Made by a program: the position numbers and the translations under genes | Shown: piece after piece, positions 25,008 through 34,225 of the stretch | How the letters are laid out: every line of letters begins with the position of its first letter | Position numbering within the stretch: position 1 is the stretch's first letter | Notes under the pieces: generated by a model | Databases searched by the model: none | What the model was told of the DNA's origin: nothing | Seen by the model: the letters and a program-made list of their open reading frames with translations, nothing else | Assembly: GCA_028277945.1 (NCBI GenBank) | Contig: JANQFH010000068.1 | Location: 362,223-426,222 of the forward strand | Direction: 5' to 3' | Length of the DNA: 64,000 bases | Source of the DNA: Oligoflexia bacterium | Lineage (GTDB): Bacteria; Bdellovibrionota_G; JANQFH01

Positions 25008-25895
25008 TTATCCAGGGCTACCAACTTGGTTTCTGCCATTGTTTTTAGCTTTGTAAAGGCAGCTATCAGCGGCGGCAAGCAGCTCGGTTTCCGATTTGTA
25101 ACGATGTTCCTCGTCAAATGCTGCCACTCCAACGCTAATCGTTACCGCAAAGCTTTCCCCCTCATAAGCGAACTCAGTCTTTTCAACAAGTTGCCGGATA
25201 CGTTCAGCAAATGGGACAGCTGCTGTTAGGTCTGAATTTCTTAACAAAAAGATAAACTCTTCACCACCATAGCGCGCAAAGACATCGTATCCACGAATAT
25301 CCTTTTCAATGACACTGGCGATCCGTTTGAGAGCATAGTCACCTGCGGGATGGCCATAGGTATCATTGAGCTTTTTGAAATAGTCGATATCAAATAGGAT
25401 AATACTCAAAGCTATGTTGTGTCGATAAGAGTAGTTGAACTCTTTGTTGAGCGTATCCATGACGAAACGTTTGTTGTATATTCTAGTGAGGCCATCGCGA
25501 ATCGCCATGTTTCGTAACTGTCGATGGTACTCTTCATCGATATCGTCCTGATAACAGAATTTTAGTGTAATGCCACCAAGTTGAATTTTGTCGCCGTCAC
25601 TAAGCCTTTCCTCAACGACAGTAACCCCATTGAGCAGAGTTCCGTTCGTGCTACGCAGATCTGTAAGCACAAAGTTGTCATCCTTTTTTTGAATCATGGC
25701 ATGTCGTCGACTCACTTCCGTATCCGAGAGAATAATGTCAACATCATCACTGCGACCAAAGACGACGGTTTCTCGATCAAGAAAATAGATCTCGCCGAGA
25801 AAATCGCCCTCGATCATGATAAGGCAGGGTCGTTTTTCCCTAGAGCCTTTGTGGGCGTTCGATTTTTTGCTCTGGATGCTCGTCTTGTCTTGCAT
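25008..25895 (-). CDS. FHA-domain diguanylate cyclase
   Basis: A 295-residue protein joining an N-terminal FHA domain (about 25-108; GRSDDVDIILSDTEVSRRHA, then DLRSTNGTLLNG) to a GGDEF cyclase (about 130-290). The active-site loop is RYGGEEF, so GTP-to-c-di-GMP synthesis is expected. Five residues upstream is RGYD, an RxxD inhibitory site for product feedback. The FHA core residues (GRS, SRRH, STNGT) needed to bind phosphothreonine are intact, so a Ser/Thr kinase probably controls localisation or activity. It is divergent from the prkA operon. Confidence 0.94.
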   Translation of the reverse strand: MQDKTSIQSKKSNAHKGSREKRPCLIMIEGDFLGEIYFLDRETVVFGRSDDVDIILSDTEVSRRHAMIQKKDDNFVLTDLRSTNGTLLNGVTVVEERLSDGDKIQLGGITLKFCYQDDIDEEYHRQLRNMAIRDGLTRIYNKRFVMDTLNKEFNYSYRHNIALSIILFDIDYFKKLNDTYGHPAGDYALKRIASVIEKDIRGYDVFARYGGEEFIFLLRNSDLTAAVPFAERIRQLVEKTEFAYEGESFAVTISVGVAAFDEEHRYKSETELLAAADSCLYKAKNNGRNQVGSPG

Positions 25896-26002
25896 GTCTA
25901 AAATAACCGGCTGATTTAATTAATCTATATCATTTAAAACCATTCTGGCAACCGCGGCTTGGCCATGGAGTATGGCTTGTAACCCTGTGAAATCAAGCCG
26001 GC

Positions 26003-26032
26003 TTGACACGGTCTCGAGCAAAAAGATATAAT
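26003..26032 (+). promoter_or_regulatory. Sigma70-type promoter of the prkA operon
   Basis: A consensus TTGACA at 26003-26008 and a consensus TATAAT at 26027-26032 are separated by 18 bases. Transcription would start near 26039, giving a leader of about 30 bases that contains AAAGGAGGG before the ATG at 26069. Confidence 0.7.
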
Positions 26033-26068
26033 AAAATAAATAGCTTAATTAAAGGAGGGCTCTGTCTC

Positions 26069-28141
26069 ATGGATCATGAGTCCAAGATCATTTCTCTCAT
26101 CCAGGCAAAGCAGAATACCGAACAGTTCAAACAGCTACATTGGGAAGGCAGTTTTCCGGACTATCTCAAGATCGTAGAGAAGGATCCGCGGGTCTGCCGT
26201 ACAGCGTTTCAGCGCGTCTTCGATATGATCCTCTCTTATGGCACCAAGGAATACTACGACGGTAAAAAGAAGATCACCAAGTACCTCTTCTTTAATGATC
26301 CAGTCGATGACGGTAAGGACGCCATCTATGGGCTTGATGTCCCCCTGATGAAGCTCGTGAACATGTTTCAGGCAGCAGCCCACAACTACGGTACGGAACG
26401 ACGGGTGATTCTGTTGCACGGACCCGTCGGTAGTTCAAAATCAACTATTGCCCGCCTGCTTAAAAAAGGTCTCGAGGCCTACTCAAAAACTGACGACGGC
26501 AGCCTCTACACGTTTCGTTGGCAGATTCCAGAAGAGATCAACTCCTTACCAGGAGGGGCCATTATAGAAGGTGGGGTAATGGAGTGCCCTATGCACGAGG
26601 AGCCCCTGCATTTAGTCCCTCTGGAGTTTCGCTCAGAGGTAATCGCTCAACTCAATGAGGGGCGTGCGCCAAACGATAGAGTTCAAATTGAAGGGGATCT
26701 CTGTCCGGCCTGTCGCCAGATCTTTCGTTTCCTGCTGATGAAGTTGGGCGGAGACTGGACCAAGGTGATTGAAAATGTCGTTGTTCGCCGGTTGATGCTC
26801 TCTGAGAAAGACCGCATTGGCATCGGCACCTTCCAACCTAAGGATGAGAAAAACCAAGACTCCACGGAACTTACCGGAGATATTAACTACCGCAAAATTG
26901 CCCAGTATGGCAGTGAGTCGGACCCACGAGCTTTCAACTTTGACGGTGAGTTCAATATAGCCAATCGTGGTGTCATCGAGTTCATCGAAGTGTTAAAGCT
27001 TGATGTTGCCTTTCTTTACGATCTCCTTGGGGCTAGCCAAGAACACAAGGTAAAACCGAAAAAGTTCGCACAGACCGATATCGACGAAGTGATCATTGGT
27101 CATACCAATGAACCAGAGTACCGTAAATTACAGAATAATGAGTTTATGGAAGCTCTACGTGACCGTACGGTTAAAATTGATATTCCATACATTACAAAGC
27201 TCAATAGCGAAGTAAAGATCTATGAAAGAGATTACAATCCTAAAAAGATTACTAGCAAGCACATCGCACCACACTCTTTAGAAATGGCCGCGATGTGGGC
27301 AGTGCTCACTCGTCTAGAGGAGCCGAAAAAGGCCAACCTTACCCTGCTGCAGAAATTGAAGCTTTACGACGGTAAGACATTGGCGGGTTTTACTGAGGAG
27401 AATATCAAGGAACTGCGGAAAGAGGCTGTGCGCGAGGGTATGGACGGTATCAGTCCGCGCTACGTCCAGGACAAGATTTCGAACACGCTCGTTAGCGATG
27501 CAACGGTAAAATGCGTGAACCCCTTTATGATTCTCAATGAGCTGGAATCAGGACTTAAGCACCATTCCATGATTACGAACGAGGATCAAAAGAAGAAGTA
27601 TCGCGAGCTCATTGCTGTAGCCAAACAGGAGTACGAGGACGTTGTTAAAAATGAGGTTCAGAGGGCGATTAGTATTGATGAGGAAGCCACGGCAAAGCTT
27701 TGCTCCAACTATGTCGATAACGTCAAGGCATACACCCAAAAAGAAAAGGTAAAGAACCCTTATACAGGGCAGTATGAGCCTCCGGATGAGCGACTCATGC
27801 GCTCTATCGAAGAGAAGATAGAGATTCCGGAAAGTCGTAAGGATGATTTCCGCAGAGAGATAATGAATTACATTGGCGCTCTTGCTCTGGAAGGAAGGAC
27901 GTTTGATTACAAATCGAATGAACGGTTGGCAAAGGCATTGGAGCTGAAGATTTTTGAGGATCAAAAAGATTCGATCAAACTCACGACATTGGTTTCGAGC
28001 GTCGTTGATAAAGCAACACAAGAAAAGATTGATATTGTTAAAAATCGTATGATCCGCAACTATGGTTACTGTGAGGTCTGCGCCACTGATGTCCTCAACT
28101 TCGTTGCCAGTATCTTTGCCCGTGGTGACACGAAACACTAA
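26069..28141 (+). CDS. prkA: PrkA/YeaG-family serine protein kinase (AAA+)
   Basis: A 690-residue AAA+ kinase-like protein. The N-terminal PrkA domain includes [20 protein letters not shown] (Walker A) and is followed by the characteristic Cys pairs ([14 protein letters not shown] and [12 protein letters not shown]). The C-terminal part matches the PrkA kinase-like region. The frame extends to 26003, but the ATG at 26069 has an excellent AAAGGAGGG ahead of it. PrkA, YhbH/YeaH and SpoVR form a conserved trio linked to starvation and stress survival in enterobacteria and to sporulation in Bacillus. All three are present here in order. Confidence 0.95.
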   Translation: MDHESKIISLIQAKQNTEQFKQLHWEGSFPDYLKIVEKDPRVCRTAFQRVFDMILSYGTKEYYDGKKKITKYLFFNDPVDDGKDAIYGLDVPLMKLVNMFQAAAHNYGTERRVILLHGPVGSSKSTIARLLKKGLEAYSKTDDGSLYTFRWQIPEEINSLPGGAIIEGGVMECPMHEEPLHLVPLEFRSEVIAQLNEGRAPNDRVQIEGDLCPACRQIFRFLLMKLGGDWTKVIENVVVRRLMLSEKDRIGIGTFQPKDEKNQDSTELTGDINYRKIAQYGSESDPRAFNFDGEFNIANRGVIEFIEVLKLDVAFLYDLLGASQEHKVKPKKFAQTDIDEVIIGHTNEPEYRKLQNNEFMEALRDRTVKIDIPYITKLNSEVKIYERDYNPKKITSKHIAPHSLEMAAMWAVLTRLEEPKKANLTLLQKLKLYDGKTLAGFTEENIKELRKEAVREGMDGISPRYVQDKISNTLVSDATVKCVNPFMILNELESGLKHHSMITNEDQKKKYRELIAVAKQEYEDVVKNEVQRAISIDEEATAKLCSNYVDNVKAYTQKEKVKNPYTGQYEPPDERLMRSIEEKIEIPESRKDDFRREIMNYIGALALEGRTFDYKSNERLAKALELKIFEDQKDSIKLTTLVSSVVDKATQEKIDIVKNRMIRNYGYCEVCATDVLNFVASIFARGDTKH

Positions 28142-28145
28142 ATGT

Positions 28146-28242
28146 AAATCTCTCCGGACTTACGGCAGAGATTTTATCCGGGGAGATTCAAGCACAACAC
28201 GGTAAACTCGCACGCAGGCCGATTTATTCGGCCGGAGTGCGA
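28146..28242 (+). promoter_or_regulatory. Mutually exclusive hairpins between prkA and yhbH
   Basis: AAATCTCT (28146-28153) can pair perfectly with AGAGATTT (28167-28174). The overlapping AATCTCTCCGG (28147-28157) can instead pair with CCGGGGAGATT (28178-28188) with one G-U. The two stems share their 5' arm and exclude each other. A further two-part hairpin follows: TCGCAC (28208) with GTGCGA (28237), and inside it GGCCGA with TCGGCC. None is followed by a T-run. The rest of the 189-base gap up to yhbH shows nothing else. Confidence 0.45.
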
Positions 28243-28330
28243 AAGCGAGGCCCTGACGAATGCTAAACAAAAATTTCCAAAACAAAGTCGGGCGAGCCAT
28301 AAAATAGAGCTATTGGCAAATGCAAACAAT

Positions 28331-29437
28331 ATGGTGCTACGAATTCACAAAGACCACAGTCGTTTCAAAGAGATTGTCAAAGGGCATATTAAGCAGGATC
28401 TGAAGAAGTACGTCTCTAACGGCGAACTGATCGGCAAGAAGGGTAAAGATCTTGTCAGCATTCCGATTCCGCGTATAGATCTACCGCGTTTTTCATATTC
28501 CCATAAAAAAACCGGTGGCGTTGGTCAGGGTGAGGGACAGGTTGGCACGTCGTTGGGCTCTGGAGACGAAACTGCAGGACAAGGCCAGGCTGGGAATCTT
28601 CCCGGAGAACATCTGCTCGAGGTGGATGTAACTTTAGATGAGCTGGCAACCATTCTCGGCGAGGAACTTGAGCTACCTAACATCAAACCAAAGGGGACGA
28701 AGACGATCTCTAGCCACAAGGAGCGTTATACCGGCGTCCACGTGGCGGGCCCTGAAAGTCTGCGCCATTTCAAGCGCACTTACAAGCAGGCCTTAAAACG
28801 GCAAATCAGCTCTGGATCCTATGATCCGAGCAATCCCATCGTCATACCGTTTCGTGAAGACCGACGTTATCGTAGCTGGAAGCTAGTGCCACAGCCGGTT
28901 AACAATGCTGTGATTTTTTACCTCATGGACGTAAGTGGCTCCATGGGAACAGAGCAAAAAGAGACCGTGCGTACTGAGAGTTTTTGGATTGATACATGGC
29001 TACGCTCACAGTATAAAGATCTGGACTTTCGTTACATCATTCATGATGCTACTGCCCGCGAAGTAGACAGTGAGACATTCTATCATACCCGCGAGAGTGG
29101 TGGTACGATCATATCCTCGGCATACAAACTCTGTGACAAGATTATTACCGAAGTTTACTCACCGTCGGAATGGAATATTTACATCTTTCATTTCTCAGAT
29201 GGCGATAACTGGTCTGGTGAAGACACAAGTTTCTGTATAAAACTTTTACGCGACAAACTTTTACCCAACATCAATCTGTTTGCCTACGGACAGGTCGAGA
29301 GTCAATATGGAACGGGTCAGTTTTTAAAAGACGTTCAGGAGGGATTGGGCAATCAAGACAATGTCGCTTTTTCAAAGATCGAGTCTAAAGAAGACATCCT
29401 CGACTCCATCAAGGTTTTTCTTGGAAAGGGGAAGTGA
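28331..29437 (+). CDS. yhbH: YhbH/YeaH (UPF0229/DUF444) family protein
   Basis: A 368-residue cytosolic protein. Family features include the N-terminal '[15 protein letters not shown]...[19 protein letters not shown]' region, a Gly-rich linker (about 65-100) and a C-terminal von Willebrand A-like domain with a MIDAS DVSGSMG motif. The frame opens at a TTG (28313); the ATG at 28331 is preferred on codon type, but neither has a strong ribosome site. It is the middle gene of the prkA-yhbH-spoVR set and ends directly at the spoVR start. Its biochemical role is unknown; co-function with PrkA is inferred from conserved linkage. Confidence 0.92.
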   Translation: MVLRIHKDHSRFKEIVKGHIKQDLKKYVSNGELIGKKGKDLVSIPIPRIDLPRFSYSHKKTGGVGQGEGQVGTSLGSGDETAGQGQAGNLPGEHLLEVDVTLDELATILGEELELPNIKPKGTKTISSHKERYTGVHVAGPESLRHFKRTYKQALKRQISSGSYDPSNPIVIPFREDRRYRSWKLVPQPVNNAVIFYLMDVSGSMGTEQKETVRTESFWIDTWLRSQYKDLDFRYIIHDATAREVDSETFYHTRESGGTIISSAYKLCDKIITEVYSPSEWNIYIFHFSDGDNWSGEDTSFCIKLLRDKLLPNINLFAYGQVESQYGTGQFLKDVQEGLGNQDNVAFSKIESKEDILDSIKVFLGKGK

Positions 29438-30940
29438 GTGGATCTCACACCGGAATTAGCTGCAGAGGCGAAACGTATCGCTGAGTATGCTAGAGGGTAC
29501 GGCCTCGACTTTTACGATACGATTTTCGAACTGCTTGACTTTGACGAAGTGAACCAGGTTGCTTCCTATGGTGGTTTTCCAACCCGCTATCCGCACTGGC
29601 GTTTTGGCATGGATTACGAGCAGTTGAGCAAAGGTTACGCATACGGTCTGTCCAAAATATACGAGTTAGTGATCAATAACGACCCCTGTTACGCCTACCT
29701 TATGAAATCCAACGGATTGACAGACCAGAAGCTGGTCATGGCACATGTTTATGCGCACTGCGATTTTTTTAAGAACAACATTTGGTTTTCTAAGACTAAT
29801 AGGAAGATGGTCGATGAGACAGCGAATCACGCAACACGCATCCGTCGCTATGTTGATAGAATTGGTTATGAAGCAGTTGAAAGATTTCTAGACGTCTGTA
29901 TGTCGATCGACAATCTAATCGACTATCATGCGCCGTTCATTAGACGGGGAGATCACGACGTTGAAGGTTTAGAAGAGATTGGCGAAGGCCGAGTCATCGT
30001 ACCTAAGTTGAAGAGTAAGGACTATATGGACAGCTATATCAACCCAACTGAATACTTAGAGCAACAGAAAAAAGAAATTGAGAAAAAGCTTCAAGAACGT
30101 AAGAGAAAGTTTCCGCAGGAACCAATAAAGGACATCGTTGAGTTTCTAATCAAGTATGCTCCACTGGAAAAGTGGCAACGCGATGTGCTGGCCATTATTC
30201 GGGAAGAGGCGTACTATTTCGCGCCTCAGGGCCAAACTAAGATAATGAACGAAGGCTGGGCAACCTATTGGCATTCTAGGATGATGACCGAAAAGATTCT
30301 TACAGATGGAGAGGTCATAGACTATGCCGATCACCATTCAGGAACACTGGGTACTCGTCCCGGAGTCATCAATCCTTATAAGATTGGCGTTGAGCTCTTT
30401 CGCGATATTGAAAATCGATGGAACAAAGGACAGTTTGGCAAGGAATATGAAGAATGTGAAAACATGGCTGAAAAAAGTAGCTGGGACCGCAAGCTTGGCT
30501 TGGGAAGAGATAAGATCTTTGAGGTGCGACGAATTTATAATGATGTTACCTTTATTGATACTTTTCTGAATGCTGATTTCTGCCGAGAACATGGCCTGTT
30601 TGCCTACAGCTACAACTACAAAACAGGCCAATATGAGATCAGTGACCGTGACTTTAAGGTTATTAAGCAGAAGTTTTTGTTTAGTCTGACCAACTTTGGT
30701 CAGCCGATCATAATGCTTCACGATGCAAACTATAGGAATCGCAATGAGCTGTACTTGGTGCACCATACAGAAGGTGTCGACCTACGGTTGGATTGGGCAA
30801 AGGCCACGCTCGAAGCTCTTTTTGCCATTTGGCAGCGACCCGTCAATTTGGAGACGACGATAGAGGGTAGACTAAAGGTAATCTCGTTTGATGGCAAAAG
30901 CCATGTCGAGAAAGAGCTTGCAAAAGACAATAGAGGATGA
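29438..30940 (+). CDS. spoVR: SpoVR family protein
   Basis: A 500-residue cytosolic protein of the SpoVR/YcgB family. The typical segments [49 protein letters not shown] and [14 protein letters not shown] are all present. It starts with GTG on the base after the yhbH stop, with a purine-rich GGAAAGGGGAAG upstream, so it is tightly coupled. The conserved His and acidic residues suggest a metal site, but the reaction is not known. In Bacillus it affects spore cortex; here a starvation or stress role is more likely. Confidence 0.95.
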   Translation: MDLTPELAAEAKRIAEYARGYGLDFYDTIFELLDFDEVNQVASYGGFPTRYPHWRFGMDYEQLSKGYAYGLSKIYELVINNDPCYAYLMKSNGLTDQKLVMAHVYAHCDFFKNNIWFSKTNRKMVDETANHATRIRRYVDRIGYEAVERFLDVCMSIDNLIDYHAPFIRRGDHDVEGLEEIGEGRVIVPKLKSKDYMDSYINPTEYLEQQKKEIEKKLQERKRKFPQEPIKDIVEFLIKYAPLEKWQRDVLAIIREEAYYFAPQGQTKIMNEGWATYWHSRMMTEKILTDGEVIDYADHHSGTLGTRPGVINPYKIGVELFRDIENRWNKGQFGKEYEECENMAEKSSWDRKLGLGRDKIFEVRRIYNDVTFIDTFLNADFCREHGLFAYSYNYKTGQYEISDRDFKVIKQKFLFSLTNFGQPIIMLHDANYRNRNELYLVHHTEGVDLRLDWAKATLEALFAIWQRPVNLETTIEGRLKVISFDGKSHVEKELAKDNRG

Positions 30941-31403
30941 TCTGTCCGCAGGCCATTCAAGTAAAGGCAAAATCATCGCTCTGGATGAGGGCTGGTTGCC
31001 ACAGGTGTGTCGAATAGAGACGCGCTCCTATGCCTCTCCTTGGTCAAAGGAATCGCTCGCAGTAGCCCTCTCAGGAGAGTACACGGTAATCGGCTTTGTT
31101 AAACCCGACCGGGCGCTTGCAGGCTACCTTGTCTATCATGGAGTTGCCGATGAGGTTCACATTCTCAATATTGCTGTAGACCCCGACTGCCGTATGCAAC
31201 GTATTGCCTATACCCTGTTGAGTTGGGTTCACAATCATGCCAAAGCAAAGGGTGCCCGTTACTGCTGCCTTGAGGTAGGCCGCAACAATCAGGCCGCACG
31301 AAAATTGTATAATAAATTCGGCTACAAACAGGTAGGAACGAGAAAGGCCTATTATCATGATAGAAATGACGACGCGCTGCTACTCACGTTGACCCTTACC
31401 TAG
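30903..31403 (+). CDS. rimI: RimI-like GNAT acetyltransferase
   Basis: A 166-residue GNAT protein overlapping the end of spoVR. SYASPWSKESLAVAL, VHILNIAVDPD and LEVGRNNQAARKLYNKFGYKQVGTRKAYY match RimI, which acetylates ribosomal protein S18 at its N-terminus. The acetyl-CoA P-loop, usually (R/Q)xxGx(G/A), reads RMQRIA at residues 97-102, so its key Gly is Arg. Activity is therefore uncertain. The start is also uncertain: ATGs at 30891 and 30903 and later TTGs are possible, and none has a clear ribosome site. Confidence 0.8.
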   Translation: MSRKSLQKTIEDDLSAGHSSKGKIIALDEGWLPQVCRIETRSYASPWSKESLAVALSGEYTVIGFVKPDRALAGYLVYHGVADEVHILNIAVDPDCRMQRIAYTLLSWVHNHAKAKGARYCCLEVGRNNQAARKLYNKFGYKQVGTRKAYYHDRNDDALLLTLTLT

Positions 31404-31463
31404 ACGATAAGCCCTTGCTCTAATTAAGTTACTGAAATACTATGAAAAAATGATGGGGCCGCG

Positions 31464-33113
31464 ATGGCAGTGTTGACCTTCTATAAAGATACCGAGGAGC
31501 TCATGAAATACGTCCTGCGTAAGGACGTTACGTCCGTGGGTAGAAGTAGCGCGGCAGATGTTTGCCTTCCTGATAGTAATATCTCACGGACGCACTTCAC
31601 GGTCTCCTTTATCAACGGCAAATTTCTCGTTGTCGACAAGAGTACCAATGGCACTATCATTAATGGTGAGAAGATTATCAGCCAAGAACTGCAAGAGGGG
31701 GATAAGATCACCATTGGGGACTGGGAGGTAGTGTTTTCGTCGAAACCGGGACTTGACACCAGAAAGATTACCATTGTTGAAGACCGTGATCCTACAGAAG
31801 TTCTATCGTTCCTTCCAGATAAGGATGAGTTGAGATATCGCAGAGCCTATCTCCAAATTGTCGGTGCTAAGCCTCCTCCTTACGCGATAAAAAGTGAAGT
31901 TGTTGCCGTAGGCAAGGCTGAAAGTAATGATATTTGTCTGAAGAGAGATAGTTTCGTGTCATCGCATCACTGTAAAATTGAACACCGTCGTGATCGTTAC
32001 TTTATTAAAGACCTCAAAAGTACAAACGGCACCTTTCTTAACAAGCAACAGGTCATTGAGGCGAGCATTCCTGAGGATTCAGTGCTTACAGTGGGTAAAA
32101 CTGATATCCGTTTTTTCTGTAAAGAAGGCAGCGAAAAGGTAAAGCCCGCTACAGAAGATCATTTCTGTGACTTTCTTGGGAATAACATTAAGATGCGAAA
32201 ATTGTATAGCCTCATTGGTAAAGTAGCAAAGAGTGAGGCTATCGTTCTCATTCAGGGAGAGAGTGGTACGGGTAAAGAGTTAGTTGCTAAAGCGATTCAC
32301 GAACTTAGCTCGCGGGCTAGTAAAAAGCTGATAACTCTGAATTGTTCGGCTATCGCGAAAGACCTTATAGAGAGTGAGCTCTTTGGACATGAGAAAGGTG
32401 CTTTTACGAGCGCCCATCAGCAACGGAAGGGCGCATTTGAAGAGGCAGATGGCGGCACTCTTTTCCTTGATGAGATCGGTGATATGCCTTTAGAGCTTCA
32501 ACCGAAACTCCTTCGGGTTCTGGAGAACAGAGAGATTAAGAGAGTGGGTAGTAATGCGCTCATCGACGTTGATGTGCGTGTAATCGCAGCAACGAACCGT
32601 AACCTAGCGGAATCGGTAAAGCGAGGTCGGTTTCGTGAGGATCTCTATCATCGTCTCTATGTAGTACCAATATACGTACCTCCGCTCAGAGAGCGAGTCG
32701 ATGACATCAAACTGTTAAGTCAGCATTTTTTAGATGAAGCACGGGGGAACCAAAGAGTGCCTCAGGGCTTTACTGCGGAGGCAATGGAGGCGTTGATGAC
32801 CTATGCATGGCCAGGCAACGTCCGTGAGCTCAAAAACTTAGTTAGTAGGGCGTGTATTCAGGCCACTGGAGATTTGATTGGTGAGAAAGAGCTAAATTTT
32901 TCTCCCAATGTTTTGCGGGAACAAACGGTCTTGGAGGAGAAAGGTGATCGCAACGGCGTTGAAGCAAAGAAGACGCTTAAAGACTTTGAAAGAGAAAAAA
33001 TTCTTAATGAACTCAATCGGAATAAGTGGAATAAAAAACGAACCGCCGAAGTGTTGGGGATCGCCAAAACCACTCTTTTCGAGAAGATTAAGAAGTATCA
33101 GCTAAAACCTTAA
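31464..33113 (+). CDS. Sigma54-dependent activator with two FHA sensory domains
   Basis: A 549-residue bacterial enhancer-binding protein. Two N-terminal FHA domains (about 18-95 and 135-215; VGRSSAADVCL...SRTHF...STNGTIING and SSHHCKIEH...STNGTFLN) take the place of a receiver domain. The AAA+ domain (about 230-465) has GESGTGKELVAKAI, ELFGHEKGAFTSA and GGTLFLDEIGDMPL. The C-terminus has a Fis-type helix-turn-helix (NKKRTAEVLGIAKTTLFEKIKKY). The sigma54-contacting loop is GAFTSA rather than GAFTGA. It should activate sigma54 promoters when bound to a threonine-phosphorylated partner. Two kinases in the window are candidates. A strong terminator follows. Confidence 0.95.
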   Translation: MAVLTFYKDTEELMKYVLRKDVTSVGRSSAADVCLPDSNISRTHFTVSFINGKFLVVDKSTNGTIINGEKIISQELQEGDKITIGDWEVVFSSKPGLDTRKITIVEDRDPTEVLSFLPDKDELRYRRAYLQIVGAKPPPYAIKSEVVAVGKAESNDICLKRDSFVSSHHCKIEHRRDRYFIKDLKSTNGTFLNKQQVIEASIPEDSVLTVGKTDIRFFCKEGSEKVKPATEDHFCDFLGNNIKMRKLYSLIGKVAKSEAIVLIQGESGTGKELVAKAIHELSSRASKKLITLNCSAIAKDLIESELFGHEKGAFTSAHQQRKGAFEEADGGTLFLDEIGDMPLELQPKLLRVLENREIKRVGSNALIDVDVRVIAATNRNLAESVKRGRFREDLYHRLYVVPIYVPPLRERVDDIKLLSQHFLDEARGNQRVPQGFTAEAMEALMTYAWPGNVRELKNLVSRACIQATGDLIGEKELNFSPNVLREQTVLEEKGDRNGVEAKKTLKDFEREKILNELNRNKWNKKRTAEVLGIAKTTLFEKIKKYQLKP

Positions 33114-33140
33114 ACGGCCGCGTCAAAGCGGCCGTTTTTT
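33113..33140 (+). terminator. Rho-independent terminator of the FHA-sigma54 activator gene
   Basis: AACGGCCG and CGGCCGTT arms (8 bp, GC-rich) enclose an 8-base loop CGTCAAAG, and the right arm runs into a TTTTTT tract. It begins in the stop codon. Confidence 0.85.
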
Positions 33141-33172
33141 GTATACGTCTACAAAAGCCCGTGAGGACAGGC

Positions 33173-33451
33173 TTAAAGGGCAGTCTTTAGCTTAGGTGCA
33201 GGGCGGAAACCAACGGTCTTGCTAGCGGCGATGGTAATCTCCTGACCGGTTTGCGGATTGCGTCCTTTTCTTGCTTTGCGTTTACGCACGGTAAAGGTGC
33301 CAAAGCCAGGAAAAGTGAAGCGTTTTTCTTTACAGATACAGTCGGCCATGTTCTCAAAGACGCTGTCAATGAGTTGTTCGCATGCAGTCTTGGAGAGACC
33401 CCTTTTACTATTCTGTTCACACACTCTGTCGATAAGTTCTGCCTTTGTCAT
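33173..33451 (-). CDS. HU/IHF-family DNA-binding protein
   Basis: A 92-residue histone-like protein that bends and compacts DNA. MTKAELIDRVCEQ, the FTFPGFGTFTVRKRKARKGRNP segment with the beta-arm signature, and TVGFRPAPKLK are diagnostic of the HU family. A consensus AGGAGG lies 9 bases before the ATG at 33451. It has four Cys, which is unusual for HU. It is monocistronic and converges with the FHA-sigma54 activator gene. Confidence 0.95.
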   Translation of the reverse strand: MTKAELIDRVCEQNSKRGLSKTACEQLIDSVFENMADCICKEKRFTFPGFGTFTVRKRKARKGRNPQTGQEITIAASKTVGFRPAPKLKTAL

Positions 33452-33511
33452 GTTTTTGATCCTCCTAGATTTTTGAATAGAGCGCCAAAACCATGTAACA
33501 AAGGTAGGGTG

Positions 33512-33622
33512 ATGTCAAGGAAATTATTGTGGAGACTGGGGTTGCTAAGGATAGTCGTAGAGGTAGTTTTCACTATGTCTGTGGCAATTTATTCCTTGCC
33601 TCGAGGGAAGACAAGGGGTTAA
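33512..33622 (+). CDS. Possible 36-residue membrane peptide
   Basis: A short frame starts MSRKLLWRLGLLRIVVEVVF, has a hydrophobic core to residue 29 and a basic tail (PRGKTRG). AAAGG lies 7 bases upstream. It lies between hup and the lipoprotein gene. Support is composition and ribosome site only. Confidence 0.2.
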   Translation: MSRKLLWRLGLLRIVVEVVFTMSVAIYSLPRGKTRG

Positions 33623-33659
33623 CATTTAAGATGATTTTTCGGGAAGCGAGGGTACTGTC

Positions 33660-34205
33660 GTGACCGCAAAGCAAAGCCAACCCACTGTTAACAAGAGCTG
33701 TTTTGCAAGGAGACGTTATGGGCTCATTGCTGTCGTCATCATCGCTGTGCTTGGCTGTTATTCCAAAGACTTTCAGGAACCTGGTATTAAGGGTGTTGCT
33801 CAATACAGCACGAAACGAACCTACCCAGATGGCTTCAATGCGACATGGGATGCGGCTCTGGCAGCTTTAGGAGAGTTGCCAGTCGTTACTGTAAAAAAGG
33901 AAGCAGGATACATTCTCACCGACTGGATTATGGGCAAATCGGATCGTCTCTACTCGGGATACGGTAGAACAAAGATACCTTATAAGATTAGATATAAATT
34001 TGCCGTTCGTATTGTTCCTAACAAAAAGGGAACTCTGGTCAGCATCACCAACCGAGAACAGTATTACACGGATGCTATCAGTTCAGGCAGCGAATTATCA
34101 GGCTCCCTCTACCATTGGGCTGATACGGAGAGCTCAACTGTAAAAGAATATGGGCTTTTGAACGGCATCGAAGCCATCCTCAATAAGAAACGTAAACCAA
34201 ATTAA
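33660..34205 (+). CDS. Putative lipoprotein of unknown function
   Basis: A 181-residue protein starting at GTG. A basic stretch (FARRRYG) leads into a hydrophobic segment and a lipobox-like AVLGC, predicting lipidation near residue 33. The mature part (NATWDAALAALGELPVVTVKKE, then TDWIMGK and YKIRYKFAVRIVP) resembles in layout the BamC/DUF3576-type lipoproteins, which remodel outer-membrane machinery. This is a loose pattern match. It is 20 bases upstream of a Ser/Thr kinase on the same strand and may be co-transcribed with it. Confidence 0.7.
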   Translation: MTAKQSQPTVNKSCFARRRYGLIAVVIIAVLGCYSKDFQEPGIKGVAQYSTKRTYPDGFNATWDAALAALGELPVVTVKKEAGYILTDWIMGKSDRLYSGYGRTKIPYKIRYKFAVRIVPNKKGTLVSITNREQYYTDAISSGSELSGSLYHWADTESSTVKEYGLLNGIEAILNKKRKPN

Positions 34206-34225
34206 GTTCCTGATAGGTTTCTGTC

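Noticed and set aside
24830..25132. Minus-strand frame of 100 residues downstream of the FHA-GGDEF gene
   Set aside because: It overlaps the end of the cyclase gene in another frame, is Gln-rich without a fold pattern and has no ribosome site.
28201..28260. GEMM-type c-di-GMP riboswitch in the prkA-yhbH gap
   Set aside because: There is some resemblance to conserved AAA and GCAAAGCC-like segments, but the stem order and the conserved core do not fit. It is only described as a structured region.
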